Source: Ignavibacteria bacterium (GTDB lineage Bacteria > Bacteroidota > Ignavibacteria > Kapaibacteriales > UBA4661). Taken from it: 64,000 bases of DNA. Below, piece after piece: positions 43,199 to 52,654 of the stretch. A program made the position numbers and the translations under genes. Position 1 is the stretch's first letter. Each line of letters starts with the position of its first letter. The stretch lies in the NCBI GenBank assembly GCA_014654705.1, contig JACVZY010000059.1:1-64000 (forward strand). The letters are read 5' to 3'. The notes beneath the pieces were generated by a model. It did not search any database, had not been told where the DNA came from, and was given only the letters and a program-made list of their open reading frames with translations.

Positions 43199-45730
43199 AT
43201 GCGTACCATATTCAGTTTTAGCATCCTATTCTTTCTTGCGCTTTTCCCAAGTAAAGCGCAAAGCACATTTCCTCTTTGGACACCGGATGGTACTGTTAAA
43301 GCCCTTGCCGCAACGGGCAATACTCTCTATGTCGGTGGAAGTTTTACGGCATTTGTGCCGAAAGTGCATCCTCTTGCAGGGAGCAGAGGTGTTGTTTTCA
43401 CAACCCCTTCCGGCAATGCAGATACTCTCTTTCCTAAATTCTCCGGTTCTTCTGGTCTTGCCGCTGTTGTCCCTGATGGACAAGGCGGTTGGTATGTCGG
43501 TGGAGGCGTTGAGAATGTTGGTCAAAATAAGCGTAATTTGGCTGCACGTGTTTCTTCACAGGGCAAGGTATTTGACTGGCAAGTACCACAAGGAACGGAA
43601 AAAGTACAGCTTATCGCTGCTACCGATTCTTCTGTCATTATTGCTGGGAACATATCTGTTCAAGGGAAACCATATCATCTTTTTGCTGTTGATGCCGAAA
43701 CAGGGCAAACCATACGATGGAAATATTTGATGGAAGGAAAAATCCATAGCATCGTTGCTCGAAATAATATCCTCTATGTTGCGGGTGAGTTCACGACCAT
43801 TGCCGGACAATTTCGTAAAGGACTGGCTGCGCTTGATGCCCGAACGGGTCGTCTGCTTCCGTGGAATCCTTTTGATGAGTCCTACAGTCTTCGAGATTTT
43901 TACTGCACTTCGCTTGCTCTGGGTGATTCGACTTTGTATGTATGTGGGATGTCTTCTTTTCTTCAACAGTCCCAACGGTTCTCGTTTCTTGGGGAAATAT
44001 TCTTAGCAACAGGTACGTTTACTTCGTGGCAACCAACTCTGGGCAATAATGTTGTTTCTTCTATCGCTGTGGTAAACAATAGAATAGCGGCTTCCGGATA
44101 CAAACGGAATATCAACTTCAGTTATAGCGGACCCCTTTTTACATTATTTAATCGTTCCACCGGCGCAGTTGCTGATTCTTCAATCGTTCCTAATGGTGAA
44201 ATTTACACGATGGCGGTGCAAGACTCCATTCTATATCTTGGAGGTTCCTTTTCGGCAATCAATAAAATAAAACGATTTGGTCTTGCCTCTCTTCACTTAG
44301 CGAGCGGTAAACTCACGGATTGGGCACCATATACCAATGGAGGTGCTCGATGTCTCAGCTTTGTCAACAAACGGTTGTTTGTTGGGGGCGGTTTTTCTCT
44401 TTGCGGTGTTCCCTATTTTCAACGCGAAAGTTTGGCTGCACTTGACACTAAAACAGGCGAGATATTACCGTGGAATCCGACAGAAGGAGACCAAGCGTCC
44501 ATTTCAGTGGATGCTTTCCAGTTGAGCCTCACCCGTCTTTATGTTGGTGGAAAATTTTCTGCTATGAGCGGTCGCTCACGGCGTTCTCTTGCTGCTTTTG
44601 ATGTTGCCAGTGGAAAGATACTGGAGGATTTTACCTCGCCTTTTACCGCTAATACTCCACAGATATTTTCAATGGCATTAGATGACAAGAGATTATTTAT
44701 TGGCGGAGCAGGTTTTATCTATCAGCTTGACGCTACCACAGGTTCGCTCATTTATGTTCGTGATACATCGTCCTTTGGTCAAGTACGTCAGTATCTTTGG
44801 GAGGTTGGTACTCAATATGTTCACACACTTGCTATTCATAATCGAACACTTTATATCGGAGGCGGATTTCTAAACTTATGGACACCCAAATATCCAAGCA
44901 GGTTTACAGAATATCGCCCTAACATTGCTGCTATTCATATTGACAGTCTCACCATTTTAGATTGGAATCCCAAACTGGGGGGCGTGGGAAGTAGTTTAGA
45001 CACTGATTATGGTATCTATTACAATGCCTTTGTTGGAAAAATTAGTATCATAAGGAATCTTGCATATATTGCTGGTGGTTTTAGGGTTCCTTCTTCACGT
45101 GGTGATGGGAAAAGAGGTTTTGCCGCCATTGATGTTACAACAGCAGAATATAGCTCGTGGTCACCGATAGATTCAGTACAAACGGCAATAAATCTAGCAA
45201 TAGCCAGAGATACTGCTTATCTTGGGGGATATCCATTTACCTTGGATAATGGACTTATTTACTCGGGTGGTTCTCGCCCGTATGCCATTGATACGGCAGT
45301 AGGGGCGAGAATTGTATGGAATGCTGATACCATTCAAAATATAGGACAGGCGAATGCTCTTCTTGTCCACAATAACATTCTCTACGTTGGAGGCAACGGT
45401 CTTGCTGCTTTCAAAGCCTATACCCGACCGCTAGCCACTTCTGTTGCTCGTGCCCAAGAATCTCTTACTAATGCGCCGCTTTTATCTGTACATCCTAACC
45501 CTACAAATGGGGTAGCCATTACATCATATCTCCTTCCCACTCCCTGCCGTGTGCGGCTGGAACTTTTTGATATTCTGGGTCGTTCTGTGCGGGTATGTGT
45601 GCAAGAAGCACAAACAGCAGGAGATCACACTGCTTTGATTCAGACATCTGACCTTCCTGTAGGTGTGTATTTTCTTGTGCTGGAATCGGCTTCGGGAAAA
45701 AGTATGCAGCGTTTGGTGGTAGGGCGGTAA
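43199..45730 (+). CDS. Secreted beta-propeller repeat protein with T9SS C-terminal sorting domain
   Basis: An 843-residue secreted protein. A signal peptide ends near residue 21 (PSKAQS). The body holds at least ten repeats with the core [LI]-Y-V-G-G-x-F, such as LYVGGSFTAF, LYVAGEFTTI, LYLGGSFSAI and LYVGGKFSAM, typical of propeller proteins of the delta-60/DUF5122 type. The last 80 or so residues (about 763-843) have the type A sorting signal: VHPNPTNG, LELFDILGRSV, and DLPVGVYFLVL, ending in QRLVVGR. Such a domain directs passage through the outer membrane by type IX secretion and attachment to the cell surface. Function of the propeller is unknown. Confidence 0.85.
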   Translation: MRTIFSFSILFFLALFPSKAQSTFPLWTPDGTVKALAATGNTLYVGGSFTAFVPKVHPLAGSRGVVFTTPSGNADTLFPKFSGSSGLAAVVPDGQGGWYVGGGVENVGQNKRNLAARVSSQGKVFDWQVPQGTEKVQLIAATDSSVIIAGNISVQGKPYHLFAVDAETGQTIRWKYLMEGKIHSIVARNNILYVAGEFTTIAGQFRKGLAALDARTGRLLPWNPFDESYSLRDFYCTSLALGDSTLYVCGMSSFLQQSQRFSFLGEIFLATGTFTSWQPTLGNNVVSSIAVVNNRIAASGYKRNINFSYSGPLFTLFNRSTGAVADSSIVPNGEIYTMAVQDSILYLGGSFSAINKIKRFGLASLHLASGKLTDWAPYTNGGARCLSFVNKRLFVGGGFSLCGVPYFQRESLAALDTKTGEILPWNPTEGDQASISVDAFQLSLTRLYVGGKFSAMSGRSRRSLAAFDVASGKILEDFTSPFTANTPQIFSMALDDKRLFIGGAGFIYQLDATTGSLIYVRDTSSFGQVRQYLWEVGTQYVHTLAIHNRTLYIGGGFLNLWTPKYPSRFTEYRPNIAAIHIDSLTILDWNPKLGGVGSSLDTDYGIYYNAFVGKISIIRNLAYIAGGFRVPSSRGDGKRGFAAIDVTTAEYSSWSPIDSVQTAINLAIARDTAYLGGYPFTLDNGLIYSGGSRPYAIDTAVGARIVWNADTIQNIGQANALLVHNNILYVGGNGLAAFKAYTRPLATSVARAQESLTNAPLLSVHPNPTNGVAITSYLLPTPCRVRLELFDILGRSVRVCVQEAQTAGDHTALIQTSDLPVGVYFLVLESASGKSMQRLVVGR

Positions 45731-45953
45731 GTGGGGCTAAGGGCAAAAATTCGGTTGAGCAAAAAGCAGCCAAATGTGGAAAATTCAAAATCGTCCTTTG
45801 CAGTTCCCTGTCGGTTGAGTATTTTGTGGTGCGATTATGAAACCGCCCCCGATGCTGCACCATTGTTTTTGCCCTCCCGGGGCTGAATTGAAGACCACTA
45901 CAAATTAGATGTGAACTAGGTAATCATACTTTACGCTACAAGCAGGAATAGTT

Positions 45954-46310
45954 ATGCTCGAAACCTACATACCGATTCTCGGAACCATTATTGTCGGCGC
46001 AGTGTTTGGTATTGTGATGATAAAACTGCACGAATGGCTCGGACCTCGCCGCGCAAACGTAGAAAAAGCAAGTCCATATGAAAGCGGCATGGAGCCTATC
46101 TCCTCCATCAAAGAGCGCCACACGGTGAAGTTTTATCTCGTGGCTATTCTCTTCATTCTCTTCGATATCGAAATTGTCTTTATGTATCCGTGGGCTGTAC
46201 AATTCAAGCAACTTGGCGCTCAGGCACTTGTCGCCATGATACTGTTTATGATACTGCTCTTTGTCGGGTTTATCTACGTCGTCAAAAAAGGAGCCTTAAA
46301 ATGGGACTAA
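45954..46310 (+). CDS. nuoA: NADH-quinone oxidoreductase subunit A
   Basis: A membrane-arm subunit of complex I. The 118-residue protein has three membrane helices and the conserved loop between the first and second: [15 protein letters not shown], near residues 37-51, part of the quinone-access region. The second and third helices contain [15 protein letters not shown]. The length is typical. Its stop overlaps nuoB by 10 bases, so the two are translationally coupled. No nuoC or other complex I gene follows here. Confidence 0.95.
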   Translation: MLETYIPILGTIIVGAVFGIVMIKLHEWLGPRRANVEKASPYESGMEPISSIKERHTVKFYLVAILFILFDIEIVFMYPWAVQFKQLGAQALVAMILFMILLFVGFIYVVKKGALKWD

Positions 46311-46828
46311 ATGAAACATTGGAGCGCGATGGCTTTGTGCTAACAACCGTCGAAGCTGTTGCCAAATGGGCGCAACGCAATTCCGTGTGGCCCATGCCGC
46401 TTGGTATCTCGTGCTGTGCTATTGAGATGATGGCATTTGCCGGACCCCGCACCGACAGTTCGCGTTTCGGGTCGGAAGTGTTCCGCTTCTCGCCACGCCA
46501 GGCAGACCTGATGATTGTTGCCGGAACGGTAACCTACAAAATGTCGTGGGTCGTCCGCAAAATCTACGACCAGATGGCTGACCCGAAGTGGGTAATTGCG
46601 ATGGGCGTTTGCACTTCGACCGGTGGAATGTTTCGCAGTTATCCTGTGGTGCAAGGCATTGACCAGTTTTTGCCGGTGGATGTGTATATTGGCGGTTGCC
46701 CACCTCGACCAGAAGCCCTACTCAAAGGGCTAATTACCATTCAAGAAAAAATTGACCGCTCCAAGCCAACCATCATTGATGCTTCTCCAACGACTTTATC
46801 TACAACGACTTCGCTGGAGATGGCATAG
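46301..46828 (+). CDS. nuoB: NADH-quinone oxidoreductase subunit B
   Basis: The hydrophilic subunit of complex I that carries iron-sulfur cluster N2, the electron donor to quinone. The 175-residue protein has the four cluster-binding cysteines: Cys38-Cys39 in ISCCAIE, Cys104 in GVCTSTG and Cys133 in GGCPPRPEA. The frame opens earlier at 46190, but the ATG at 46301 has AAGGAG at 46288-46293 and the conserved start. A low-complexity Thr/Ser tail closes the protein. It overlaps nuoA by 10 bases and ends the pair; the next gene is a cytochrome c 275 bases on. Confidence 0.96.
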   Translation: MGLNETLERDGFVLTTVEAVAKWAQRNSVWPMPLGISCCAIEMMAFAGPRTDSSRFGSEVFRFSPRQADLMIVAGTVTYKMSWVVRKIYDQMADPKWVIAMGVCTSTGGMFRSYPVVQGIDQFLPVDVYIGGCPPRPEALLKGLITIQEKIDRSKPTIIDASPTTLSTTTSLEMA

Positions 46829-47047
46829 TTGCTAAAGGTTCGTTTGTAAAACCAAGTGTTTTGTTTTGCAAAATTGCATTTGTTCTGACGCAACTTTTCA
46901 GTAACATTGCAATCTGTTTTTGCATTTTGCCAACATCCTGTGAAGTGTGTGGTGTATGCTGGAAAGATAAAACGAAGACAGCAGGCACGAGATTTTATGC
47001 TTTTCACAGATTTATGCTTTTGTAAAGCACTTCACTTCTTTCTATAC

Positions 47048-47077
47048 TTGACGATAATCAGATAATAATATTATAAA
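47048..47077 (+). promoter_or_regulatory. Candidate sigma-70-type promoter of the cytochrome c / oxidase operon
   Basis: TTGACG at 47048-47053 and TATAAA at 47072-47077 are 18 bases apart, and each matches 5 of 6 consensus bases. It would start transcription about 20 bases before the cytochrome c ATG at 47104. The whole 275-base gap after nuoB is A/T-rich and also contains two imperfect copies of AGATTTATGCTTTT (46990-47004 and 47008-47021). Confidence 0.35.
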
Positions 47078-47103
47078 TTTTTCATCTAGCTGAGGTTGAA
47101 AAT

Positions 47104-47658
47104 ATGAGCCAGTTGTTTCCCTTTATGCGCGTAACGATAGTATTCGTTGCGGTTTGCATTGGTTTCATCTTTTTGTCGAATATGTCGGGCTTTTTCACAA
47201 GCTATAAAGATGACCCGACATGGAAAGAACCATATTCCGCGAAAGCTGCTGATGCTGCAAGCGCTAATCCCGATGCAGCGAAGGGTCCGGGCGCAGGTGT
47301 ATTTAATCAAAAATGTGCTGCTTGCCATCAAGGAAATGGCAAAGGATTGCCAGGCGTTTATCCGCCGCTTGCAGGATCTGACTTTGCTCAAAACGCTGAC
47401 GTTACCATTCCGATTCGTATTGTCCTTCATGGCTATCAAGGAAAAATTCAACGTGCGGGCAAAGATTACAACGGTGTGATGACTCCGTGGAAAGATGCTC
47501 TTTCTGACCAAGAAATTGCTGATGTTCTGACAACGGTGCGCTCTAGCTGGGGGAACAACGCTCCGGCGGTTGATCCGAAAGATGTAGCCGATGTTCGTGC
47601 TAAAACGCTTGCCCGTCCGGGTGCGTTTACTGAAGCCGAACTTTTGAAGCCACTGTAA
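47104..47658 (+). CDS. Monoheme cytochrome c, membrane-anchored
   Basis: A 184-residue c-type cytochrome with an uncleaved N-terminal membrane anchor (about 9-28). The heme site is CAACH at 71-75 and the probable axial Met is M126 in GVMTPW. A helical C-terminal tail follows. It probably carries electrons between alternative complex III and the oxidase, being encoded directly before coxB (82-base gap) in the same operon. In caa3 oxidases this kind of domain is fused to subunit II; here it is separate. Confidence 0.92.
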   Translation: MSQLFPFMRVTIVFVAVCIGFIFLSNMSGFFTSYKDDPTWKEPYSAKAADAASANPDAAKGPGAGVFNQKCAACHQGNGKGLPGVYPPLAGSDFAQNADVTIPIRIVLHGYQGKIQRAGKDYNGVMTPWKDALSDQEIADVLTTVRSSWGNNAPAVDPKDVADVRAKTLARPGAFTEAELLKPL

Positions 47659-47740
47659 TAGTAGTTTTGAATTCATAATGTATTCACCACATCTGCTTAC
47701 GATATAATTTTTACTTTCACTTTGTTTTTGTGGAGCATTT

Positions 47741-48589
47741 ATGTTTGACTTTTCGTGGAATATGCTGACGTATTTCCCGCCGGGAATTAGCACATATAGC
47801 GAAGCCCATGACGACTTGTTTCGTCTTGTGTATTGGATTTCTGCTGCTATTTTTTTGCTCGTGCAACTCACACTGGTCGTTTTTATCTTTCGGTATCGTG
47901 CTCGTCCGGGACATAAGTCTATTTACTACCATGGCAACAACGTTGTAGAATTTGTCTGGACGCTTGCGCCAACAGTTCTTTTTGCGGGCTTGGGTTTGTA
48001 TAGCGACGAAATGTGGAAAGTGATGAAGTATTCATCGCGTATTCCTACTCCGGATATGGAAATTGACGTTGTAGGTCAGGCGTTCAACTGGCACGTTCGC
48101 TACCCCGGTGGCGACGGTATCCTAGGCAAGCGTCATGCACGTTATCGCTCTGCGCAAAACCTTTTTGGCATTGATCCTACCGATTCGCATGGTAAGGATG
48201 ATATTGTTATGACGGGCGAATTTAATCTCCCCATTAACAAAAATGTCGTCGTTCACCTTTCATCGGTGGATGTTTTGCACAGTTATTTCCTTCCGAATTT
48301 CCGAATTAAGCAAGATGCTGTGCCGGGCTCGTGGATTGAAGTTTGGCATAATGGCACAAAATCCGGCAAGTATGAACTTGCGTGTGCAGAACTTTGCGGC
48401 AGCGGTCACTATGCGATGCGGGCTGTATTGAATATGCAATCTGACGCTGATTTTGCAAAATGGATGGAAGGGAAGATTACAGCGAAGAAAGCTGTCTTGG
48501 CTGCCGAAGCTGCTAATCCGCAACCCGTTGCCCCAGCTCCTGCCGAAGCAGCAGCTCCTGCGGGTGAACATCATGGCAGTTCGCACTAA
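47741..48589 (+). CDS. coxB: Cytochrome c oxidase subunit II
   Basis: Holds the CuA centre that receives electrons from cytochrome c. The 282-residue protein has two membrane helices (about 28-50 and 68-88), then a cupredoxin domain. CuA ligands are complete: His180, Cys215, Glu217, Cys219, His223 and Met226, in VDVLH and CAELCGSGHYAM. A proline/alanine-rich tail ending GEHHGSSH extends beyond the family core. No lipobox or signal peptide is seen. It lies between the monoheme cytochrome c and coxA. Confidence 0.96.
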   Translation: MFDFSWNMLTYFPPGISTYSEAHDDLFRLVYWISAAIFLLVQLTLVVFIFRYRARPGHKSIYYHGNNVVEFVWTLAPTVLFAGLGLYSDEMWKVMKYSSRIPTPDMEIDVVGQAFNWHVRYPGGDGILGKRHARYRSAQNLFGIDPTDSHGKDDIVMTGEFNLPINKNVVVHLSSVDVLHSYFLPNFRIKQDAVPGSWIEVWHNGTKSGKYELACAELCGSGHYAMRAVLNMQSDADFAKWMEGKITAKKAVLAAEAANPQPVAPAPAEAAAPAGEHHGSSH

Positions 48590-48662
48590 AAACTAGGATT
48601 TGTGCGTCCGATACTCGAAATCAAACAGAAATTTTTACAACACAATTTTAACGGTGAACGCT

Positions 48663-50501
48663 ATGTCAGCAGTTGCAACACAGCATGACCATGCTCACGT
48701 CGGGACACACGACGAAAGCCATGCGCACGACCACGCACATCACAGCGTGTCGTTCATTCGCAAATATATTTTCTCTACCGACCACAAAACGATTGCAAAG
48801 CAGTTTCTTGCCACATCAATGTTTTTCTTGCTTGTCGGCGGTGCATTTGCTCTTTTCATTCGGTGGCAGCTTGCCTATCCGGGCGAGCCAATTCCGCTTG
48901 TGGGCAAATGGTTGCCTGATAGCCTTGTTTCCAATGGTGCTGTACAGCCGGGTTTCTATACTCAGCTTGTAACCATGCACGCTACGGTCATGATTTTCTT
49001 TGTAATTATCCCGATGGCAACCGGTGCATTTGCAAACTTCTGTATTCCGCTCATGATTGGCACCGACGATATGGCGATGCCAACGGTGAATATGGTTTCT
49101 TTTTGGCTTGTACCTATCGCCGGTCTTACCATTATGTCGGGCTTCTTTGTAGAAGGCGGTACGGCGGCGGCGGGGTGGACTAATTATCCTCCACTAAGCG
49201 CCTCGGGTACGGGGCATATGCTCTGGGTAATTGGAGTGTTTCTGGTAGGATTTTCCTCCATTCTTGGCGGGATGAACTATCTTGCCACAACGCTCAACAA
49301 GCGTGCAAAAGGTATGCGAATGTTCGATATGCCTTTGACCGTGTGGGCACTTTTCATTACATCCATTCTTCAAGTTTTGGGTACGCCCGTACTTGCTTCT
49401 GCGATGTCCTTGCTTTTTGTTGATCAAGTATTCCATGCTGGTATTTTTATTCCTGAAAATCTTCTTACAGCCAATGGTGGTTTGTATCCATCCGGTGCTA
49501 ACGTTGGCGCAGGTGGTGGTGGTCAGCCGGTACTCTGGCAGCACCTTTTTTGGTTCTATTCGCACCCTGCGGTTTATATTATGATTGTGCCTATCATGGG
49601 TGTTGTATCGGACATTTTGGCAACGTTTGCCCGCAAGGCAATCTTTGGCTATAAGGCAATGGTTTTTGCTATTATGGCTATCGCATTCTTGGGATTTGTT
49701 GTCTGGGGACACCATATGTTCCTCTCTGGCATGAGTCCGCTTTTGGGTACGACATTTATGCTTTCCACGATTGTGATTGCTGTGCCATCGTCCATCAAAA
49801 TTTTCAACTGGCTTGGGACGGTTTGGAAGGGAAATATCCACTTTACGACTCCGAATTTGAACGCCCTCGGCTTTATCTCAACGTTTGTTTGTGGTGGCTT
49901 GAGCGGTGTGTTCATGGCTATCGGTCCAATTGACGTGTACATACACGACACCTATTTCATTGTGGCGCACATCCACTATGTTCTTTTTGGTGGTTCGCTC
50001 TTCGGCATTTTCGCGGGTATGTACTATTGGTATCCGAAGATGTTCGGTAAGATGTACAATGAAACGCTTGGCAAATTTCACTTCTTCCTTACGTTCATTA
50101 CATTCAATCTCTGCTTCTTCCCGATGCATATGATTGGTGTGGGTGGTCATATGCGCCGCATATACGACCCCTACGTGTACGAATTCCTGAAGCCTTTCCA
50201 GCCAATCAACCAGTTCATTACGATTTTTGCTATCGCAATGGGCTTCGCACAGCTTATCCTTATTTTCAATCTTCTCTGGAGTTTGAAGTTTGGTCGTAAA
50301 GCTCCCCGCAATCCTTGGCGTGCAAATACCTTGGAGTGGGCTGCTCCTGCGCACCCCGGTCACGGTAATTTCGACCGCGATATCACGGTTTATCGTGGTC
50401 CATATGAATTTGCTTCGCCGGAATCTAAGCGCGATTATCTTCCGCAGTGGATTCGTCCTGCACACATAGAGCAGGAAACTGCTGTCGCAGAAAAGCACTG
50501 A
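48663..50501 (+). CDS. coxA: Cytochrome c oxidase subunit I (A2-type heme-copper oxidase)
   Basis: The 612-residue catalytic subunit that reduces oxygen and pumps protons. Heme a ligands are His106 (TMHATVM) and His438, CuB ligands His301, His350 and His351, the heme a3 ligand His436 in HDTYFIVAHIHYV, and the His-linked Tyr305. The D-channel glutamate found in A1 oxidases (HPEVY) is replaced: the sequence is YSHPAVY at 299-305, the Tyr-Ser pattern of A2-type enzymes such as those of Thermus. The first 27 residues hold 9 histidines. The ATG at 48663 is chosen over a TTG at 48600. A strong hairpin follows the gene. Confidence 0.96.
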   Translation: MSAVATQHDHAHVGTHDESHAHDHAHHSVSFIRKYIFSTDHKTIAKQFLATSMFFLLVGGAFALFIRWQLAYPGEPIPLVGKWLPDSLVSNGAVQPGFYTQLVTMHATVMIFFVIIPMATGAFANFCIPLMIGTDDMAMPTVNMVSFWLVPIAGLTIMSGFFVEGGTAAAGWTNYPPLSASGTGHMLWVIGVFLVGFSSILGGMNYLATTLNKRAKGMRMFDMPLTVWALFITSILQVLGTPVLASAMSLLFVDQVFHAGIFIPENLLTANGGLYPSGANVGAGGGGQPVLWQHLFWFYSHPAVYIMIVPIMGVVSDILATFARKAIFGYKAMVFAIMAIAFLGFVVWGHHMFLSGMSPLLGTTFMLSTIVIAVPSSIKIFNWLGTVWKGNIHFTTPNLNALGFISTFVCGGLSGVFMAIGPIDVYIHDTYFIVAHIHYVLFGGSLFGIFAGMYYWYPKMFGKMYNETLGKFHFFLTFITFNLCFFPMHMIGVGGHMRRIYDPYVYEFLKPFQPINQFITIFAIAMGFAQLILIFNLLWSLKFGRKAPRNPWRANTLEWAAPAHPGHGNFDRDITVYRGPYEFASPESKRDYLPQWIRPAHIEQETAVAEKH

Positions 50502-50517
50502 TAATAAAAAGAAAGTG

Positions 50518-50568
50518 TTCCCAAACAGGCTGGTCACGCTGATGTTACTTTCCTGTTTGGGAATTTTC
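50518..50568 (+). terminator. Hairpin between coxA and ctaB (terminator or attenuator)
   Basis: Arms 50518-50529 and 50552-50563 pair perfectly over 12 bp around a 22-base loop, followed by TTTT. It lies 16 bases after the coxA stop and 59 before the ctaB ATG. It may limit expression of the downstream genes or protect the upstream mRNA. Confidence 0.68.
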
Positions 50569-50626
50569 TATCTGAGACAAAAAACAGCGCTTGTATTTAC
50601 ATCTGAATAAACTTTATCTGAATTTC

Positions 50627-51574
50627 ATGGAAACGCTCCACACGGAATTGGCACTCACCGATAAGAAAGTCCCCGTTCAAGAGTCTGTGCAAGCAAGTCT
50701 TTTGGCAACGTTGGCATCATACTACGAAATGACCAAACCCGGTATTACCCGAATGGTTGTTTTGAGTGCCGCCGCCGGATACTATTTGGGCGTTCCAAGA
50801 GCAGCCGAGCACTTTGCAGTTGCCCAAAACGTCATGAATTTTTTCCTTGCAATGCTTGGCACGGCACTTGTTTCTGCTGGAAGTTGTGTGCTGAATAACT
50901 TCATTGAGCGTGACTTTGATAAATTGATGAAGCGCACGATGCTTCGCCCCATACCTGCCGGAACAATCGCCCCAAAAGCGGCATTAGGTTTTGGTTTGGC
51001 ACTTGGCGCGTTGGGCGTTCTTGCTTTGTTCTTTGTGAATATACTGACTGCTGCTCTGGCGGTGCTGACATTTGTCCTCTATGTCAACATTTACACACCA
51101 CTCAAGCGCAAAACAACATTGTCGCTTATCGTTGGTGGTTTGCCTGGAGCGCTTCCGGCACTCGGCGGTTGGACTGCTGCAACGGGATCAATCGGGCTTG
51201 GCGGTCTGATGTTTTTTGCTCTCATGTTCTTCTGGCAAATGCCGCATTTTTTAGCGCTTTCATGGATGTACAAACAAGACTATGAACGCGGCGGTTATGA
51301 AATGCTCGCTGTATATGACAACACGGGCAAAAAACTGGCTTTGCAAACAGTTTTATACATTGTGCTTCTCATTCCCTGTACGCTTGCATTAACATTTGTG
51401 CGAGAAACGGGAATGGTGTATCTTGCGGGCGCTTCAGTCCTCTGTGCTGTTTTTCTCTATTTTGCACTCCAGCTTTTGCGCAATGTCAGCATCGTAAATG
51501 CACGAAAAGTATTGTTGTCATCATACTTGTATCTTGTTGGAATATTTGTGCTTATTTTTATTGACAAGGTGTGA
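50627..51574 (+). CDS. ctaB: Protoheme IX farnesyltransferase (heme O synthase)
   Basis: Adds a farnesyl group to heme B to make heme O, the precursor of heme A for the oxidase. The 315-residue UbiA-family protein has about nine membrane helices. The first prenyl-diphosphate motif is NNFIERDFDKLMKRT near 100-114 (N-x-x-x-D-x-x-x-D type), and the second loop holds YTPLKRKT. The ATG at 50627 is preferred over an earlier TTG at 50591. It is the first gene after the coxA hairpin and precedes coxC by 82 bases. Heme A synthase (ctaA) is not in the window. Confidence 0.94.
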   Translation: METLHTELALTDKKVPVQESVQASLLATLASYYEMTKPGITRMVVLSAAAGYYLGVPRAAEHFAVAQNVMNFFLAMLGTALVSAGSCVLNNFIERDFDKLMKRTMLRPIPAGTIAPKAALGFGLALGALGVLALFFVNILTAALAVLTFVLYVNIYTPLKRKTTLSLIVGGLPGALPALGGWTAATGSIGLGGLMFFALMFFWQMPHFLALSWMYKQDYERGGYEMLAVYDNTGKKLALQTVLYIVLLIPCTLALTFVRETGMVYLAGASVLCAVFLYFALQLLRNVSIVNARKVLLSSYLYLVGIFVLIFIDKV

Positions 51575-51656
51575 TTACACCGCCAATATGTAAGCCTTCG
51601 TTATACCAAATCCTTTTGAATGAAACATTGTTCCATCTTCACGAAAGTTATACTCT

Positions 51657-52244
51657 ATGTCGTCCGCTCTTTCTCTCGCGCATGAGCCGGTAACAGGCAT
51701 CCGCCATGGAAAACTCGGTATGTGGATTTTCCTTGCATCAGAGGTGATGTTCTTTTCCGGTTTTTTCACAGCGTTTATTATCCTTCGCAATACCAACCTT
51801 CCTGTTTTCGCGCACGGCGCGTCGGAGTTGAACTGGCAGCTTGCAGCACTCAACACCGTGAACCTTATCGTCAGTAGTCTGACGATGGCAATGGCGATTC
51901 TTTCCCTTGAGCATGGTAATAAATCCCGATTCCAGTTGTATATGGGCATCACGTTCTTGTGTGCTTGTGGCTTTCTGGTTATCAAATATATCGAATACAC
52001 CACAAAGTTTAGCCACGGTATTTATCCGGGAACAAGTTCATTTTTTGGTCTTTACTTCACCATGACCGGCTTTCACGCAATGCACGTTATTGGTGGTATG
52101 ATTCCTATTGGCTGGATGCTTGCAAAATCATTCACCAAGCGCGGTTATAGTGATTGGGAGCGCGTGGAAATACTTGGTCTTTACTGGCACTTTGTTGACC
52201 TTGTGTGGATTTTCCTCTTTCCGGTTCTTTATCTCATTTTCTGA
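51657..52244 (+). CDS. coxC: Cytochrome c oxidase subunit III
   Basis: A structural membrane subunit of the oxidase. The 195-residue form with five membrane helices is the short bacterial type, lacking the first two helices of the mitochondrial-type protein. Conserved blocks are GMWIFLASEVMFFSGFF near 22-38 with the buried Glu, the FTGFHAMHVIGGM-like segment TMTGFHAMHVIGG, and GLYWHFVDLVWIFLFP near the end. It sits between ctaB and coxD in the same operon. Confidence 0.95.
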   Translation: MSSALSLAHEPVTGIRHGKLGMWIFLASEVMFFSGFFTAFIILRNTNLPVFAHGASELNWQLAALNTVNLIVSSLTMAMAILSLEHGNKSRFQLYMGITFLCACGFLVIKYIEYTTKFSHGIYPGTSSFFGLYFTMTGFHAMHVIGGMIPIGWMLAKSFTKRGYSDWERVEILGLYWHFVDLVWIFLFPVLYLIF

Positions 52245-52295
52245 TAATTACCACGAATTTACTACTACTGAAACTTTAATTTTACGAGGTGAGTT

Positions 52296-52610
52296 ATGGG
52301 CGCTGGTTTATCGGCAGAAGAAATGCAAAAAAGCTATTTGAAAATCTTTGGCGCATTAATGGTGTTTACACTGTTGACGATTATTGCCGCAAAATTTGTC
52401 CACTTCCCAGAAAGCTGGGGCGGGCTTTCCACAACGTTGCACGTAACAATCGGTCTTATTATTGCCGTTGCCAAAGCATGGATGGTTGTGTATGTATTTA
52501 TGCACATCAAATTCGACAATCCTTACATCCGTGTCTTTATCTATATTCCGCTCTTTCTCTTTTCCGTGTTGGTATTCGCTCTCACAGTTTTGGGCGGTCC
52601 GACGCTGTAA
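52296..52610 (+). CDS. coxD: Cytochrome c oxidase subunit IV (prokaryotic)
   Basis: A small accessory membrane subunit. The 104-residue protein has three membrane helices, with the conserved VAKAWMVVYVFMHIKFD segment in the second and third. A strong ribosome site, GAGGTGAG, lies 4-11 bases before the ATG. It follows coxC by 51 bases. Its role in stability of the oxidase is inferred from the family. Confidence 0.9.
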   Translation: MGAGLSAEEMQKSYLKIFGALMVFTLLTIIAAKFVHFPESWGGLSTTLHVTIGLIIAVAKAWMVVYVFMHIKFDNPYIRVFIYIPLFLFSVLVFALTVLGGPTL

Positions 52611-52654
52611 TTGTGCTTGAGTTTTACATTTATCAACATCAATCTTTGCTTGCT

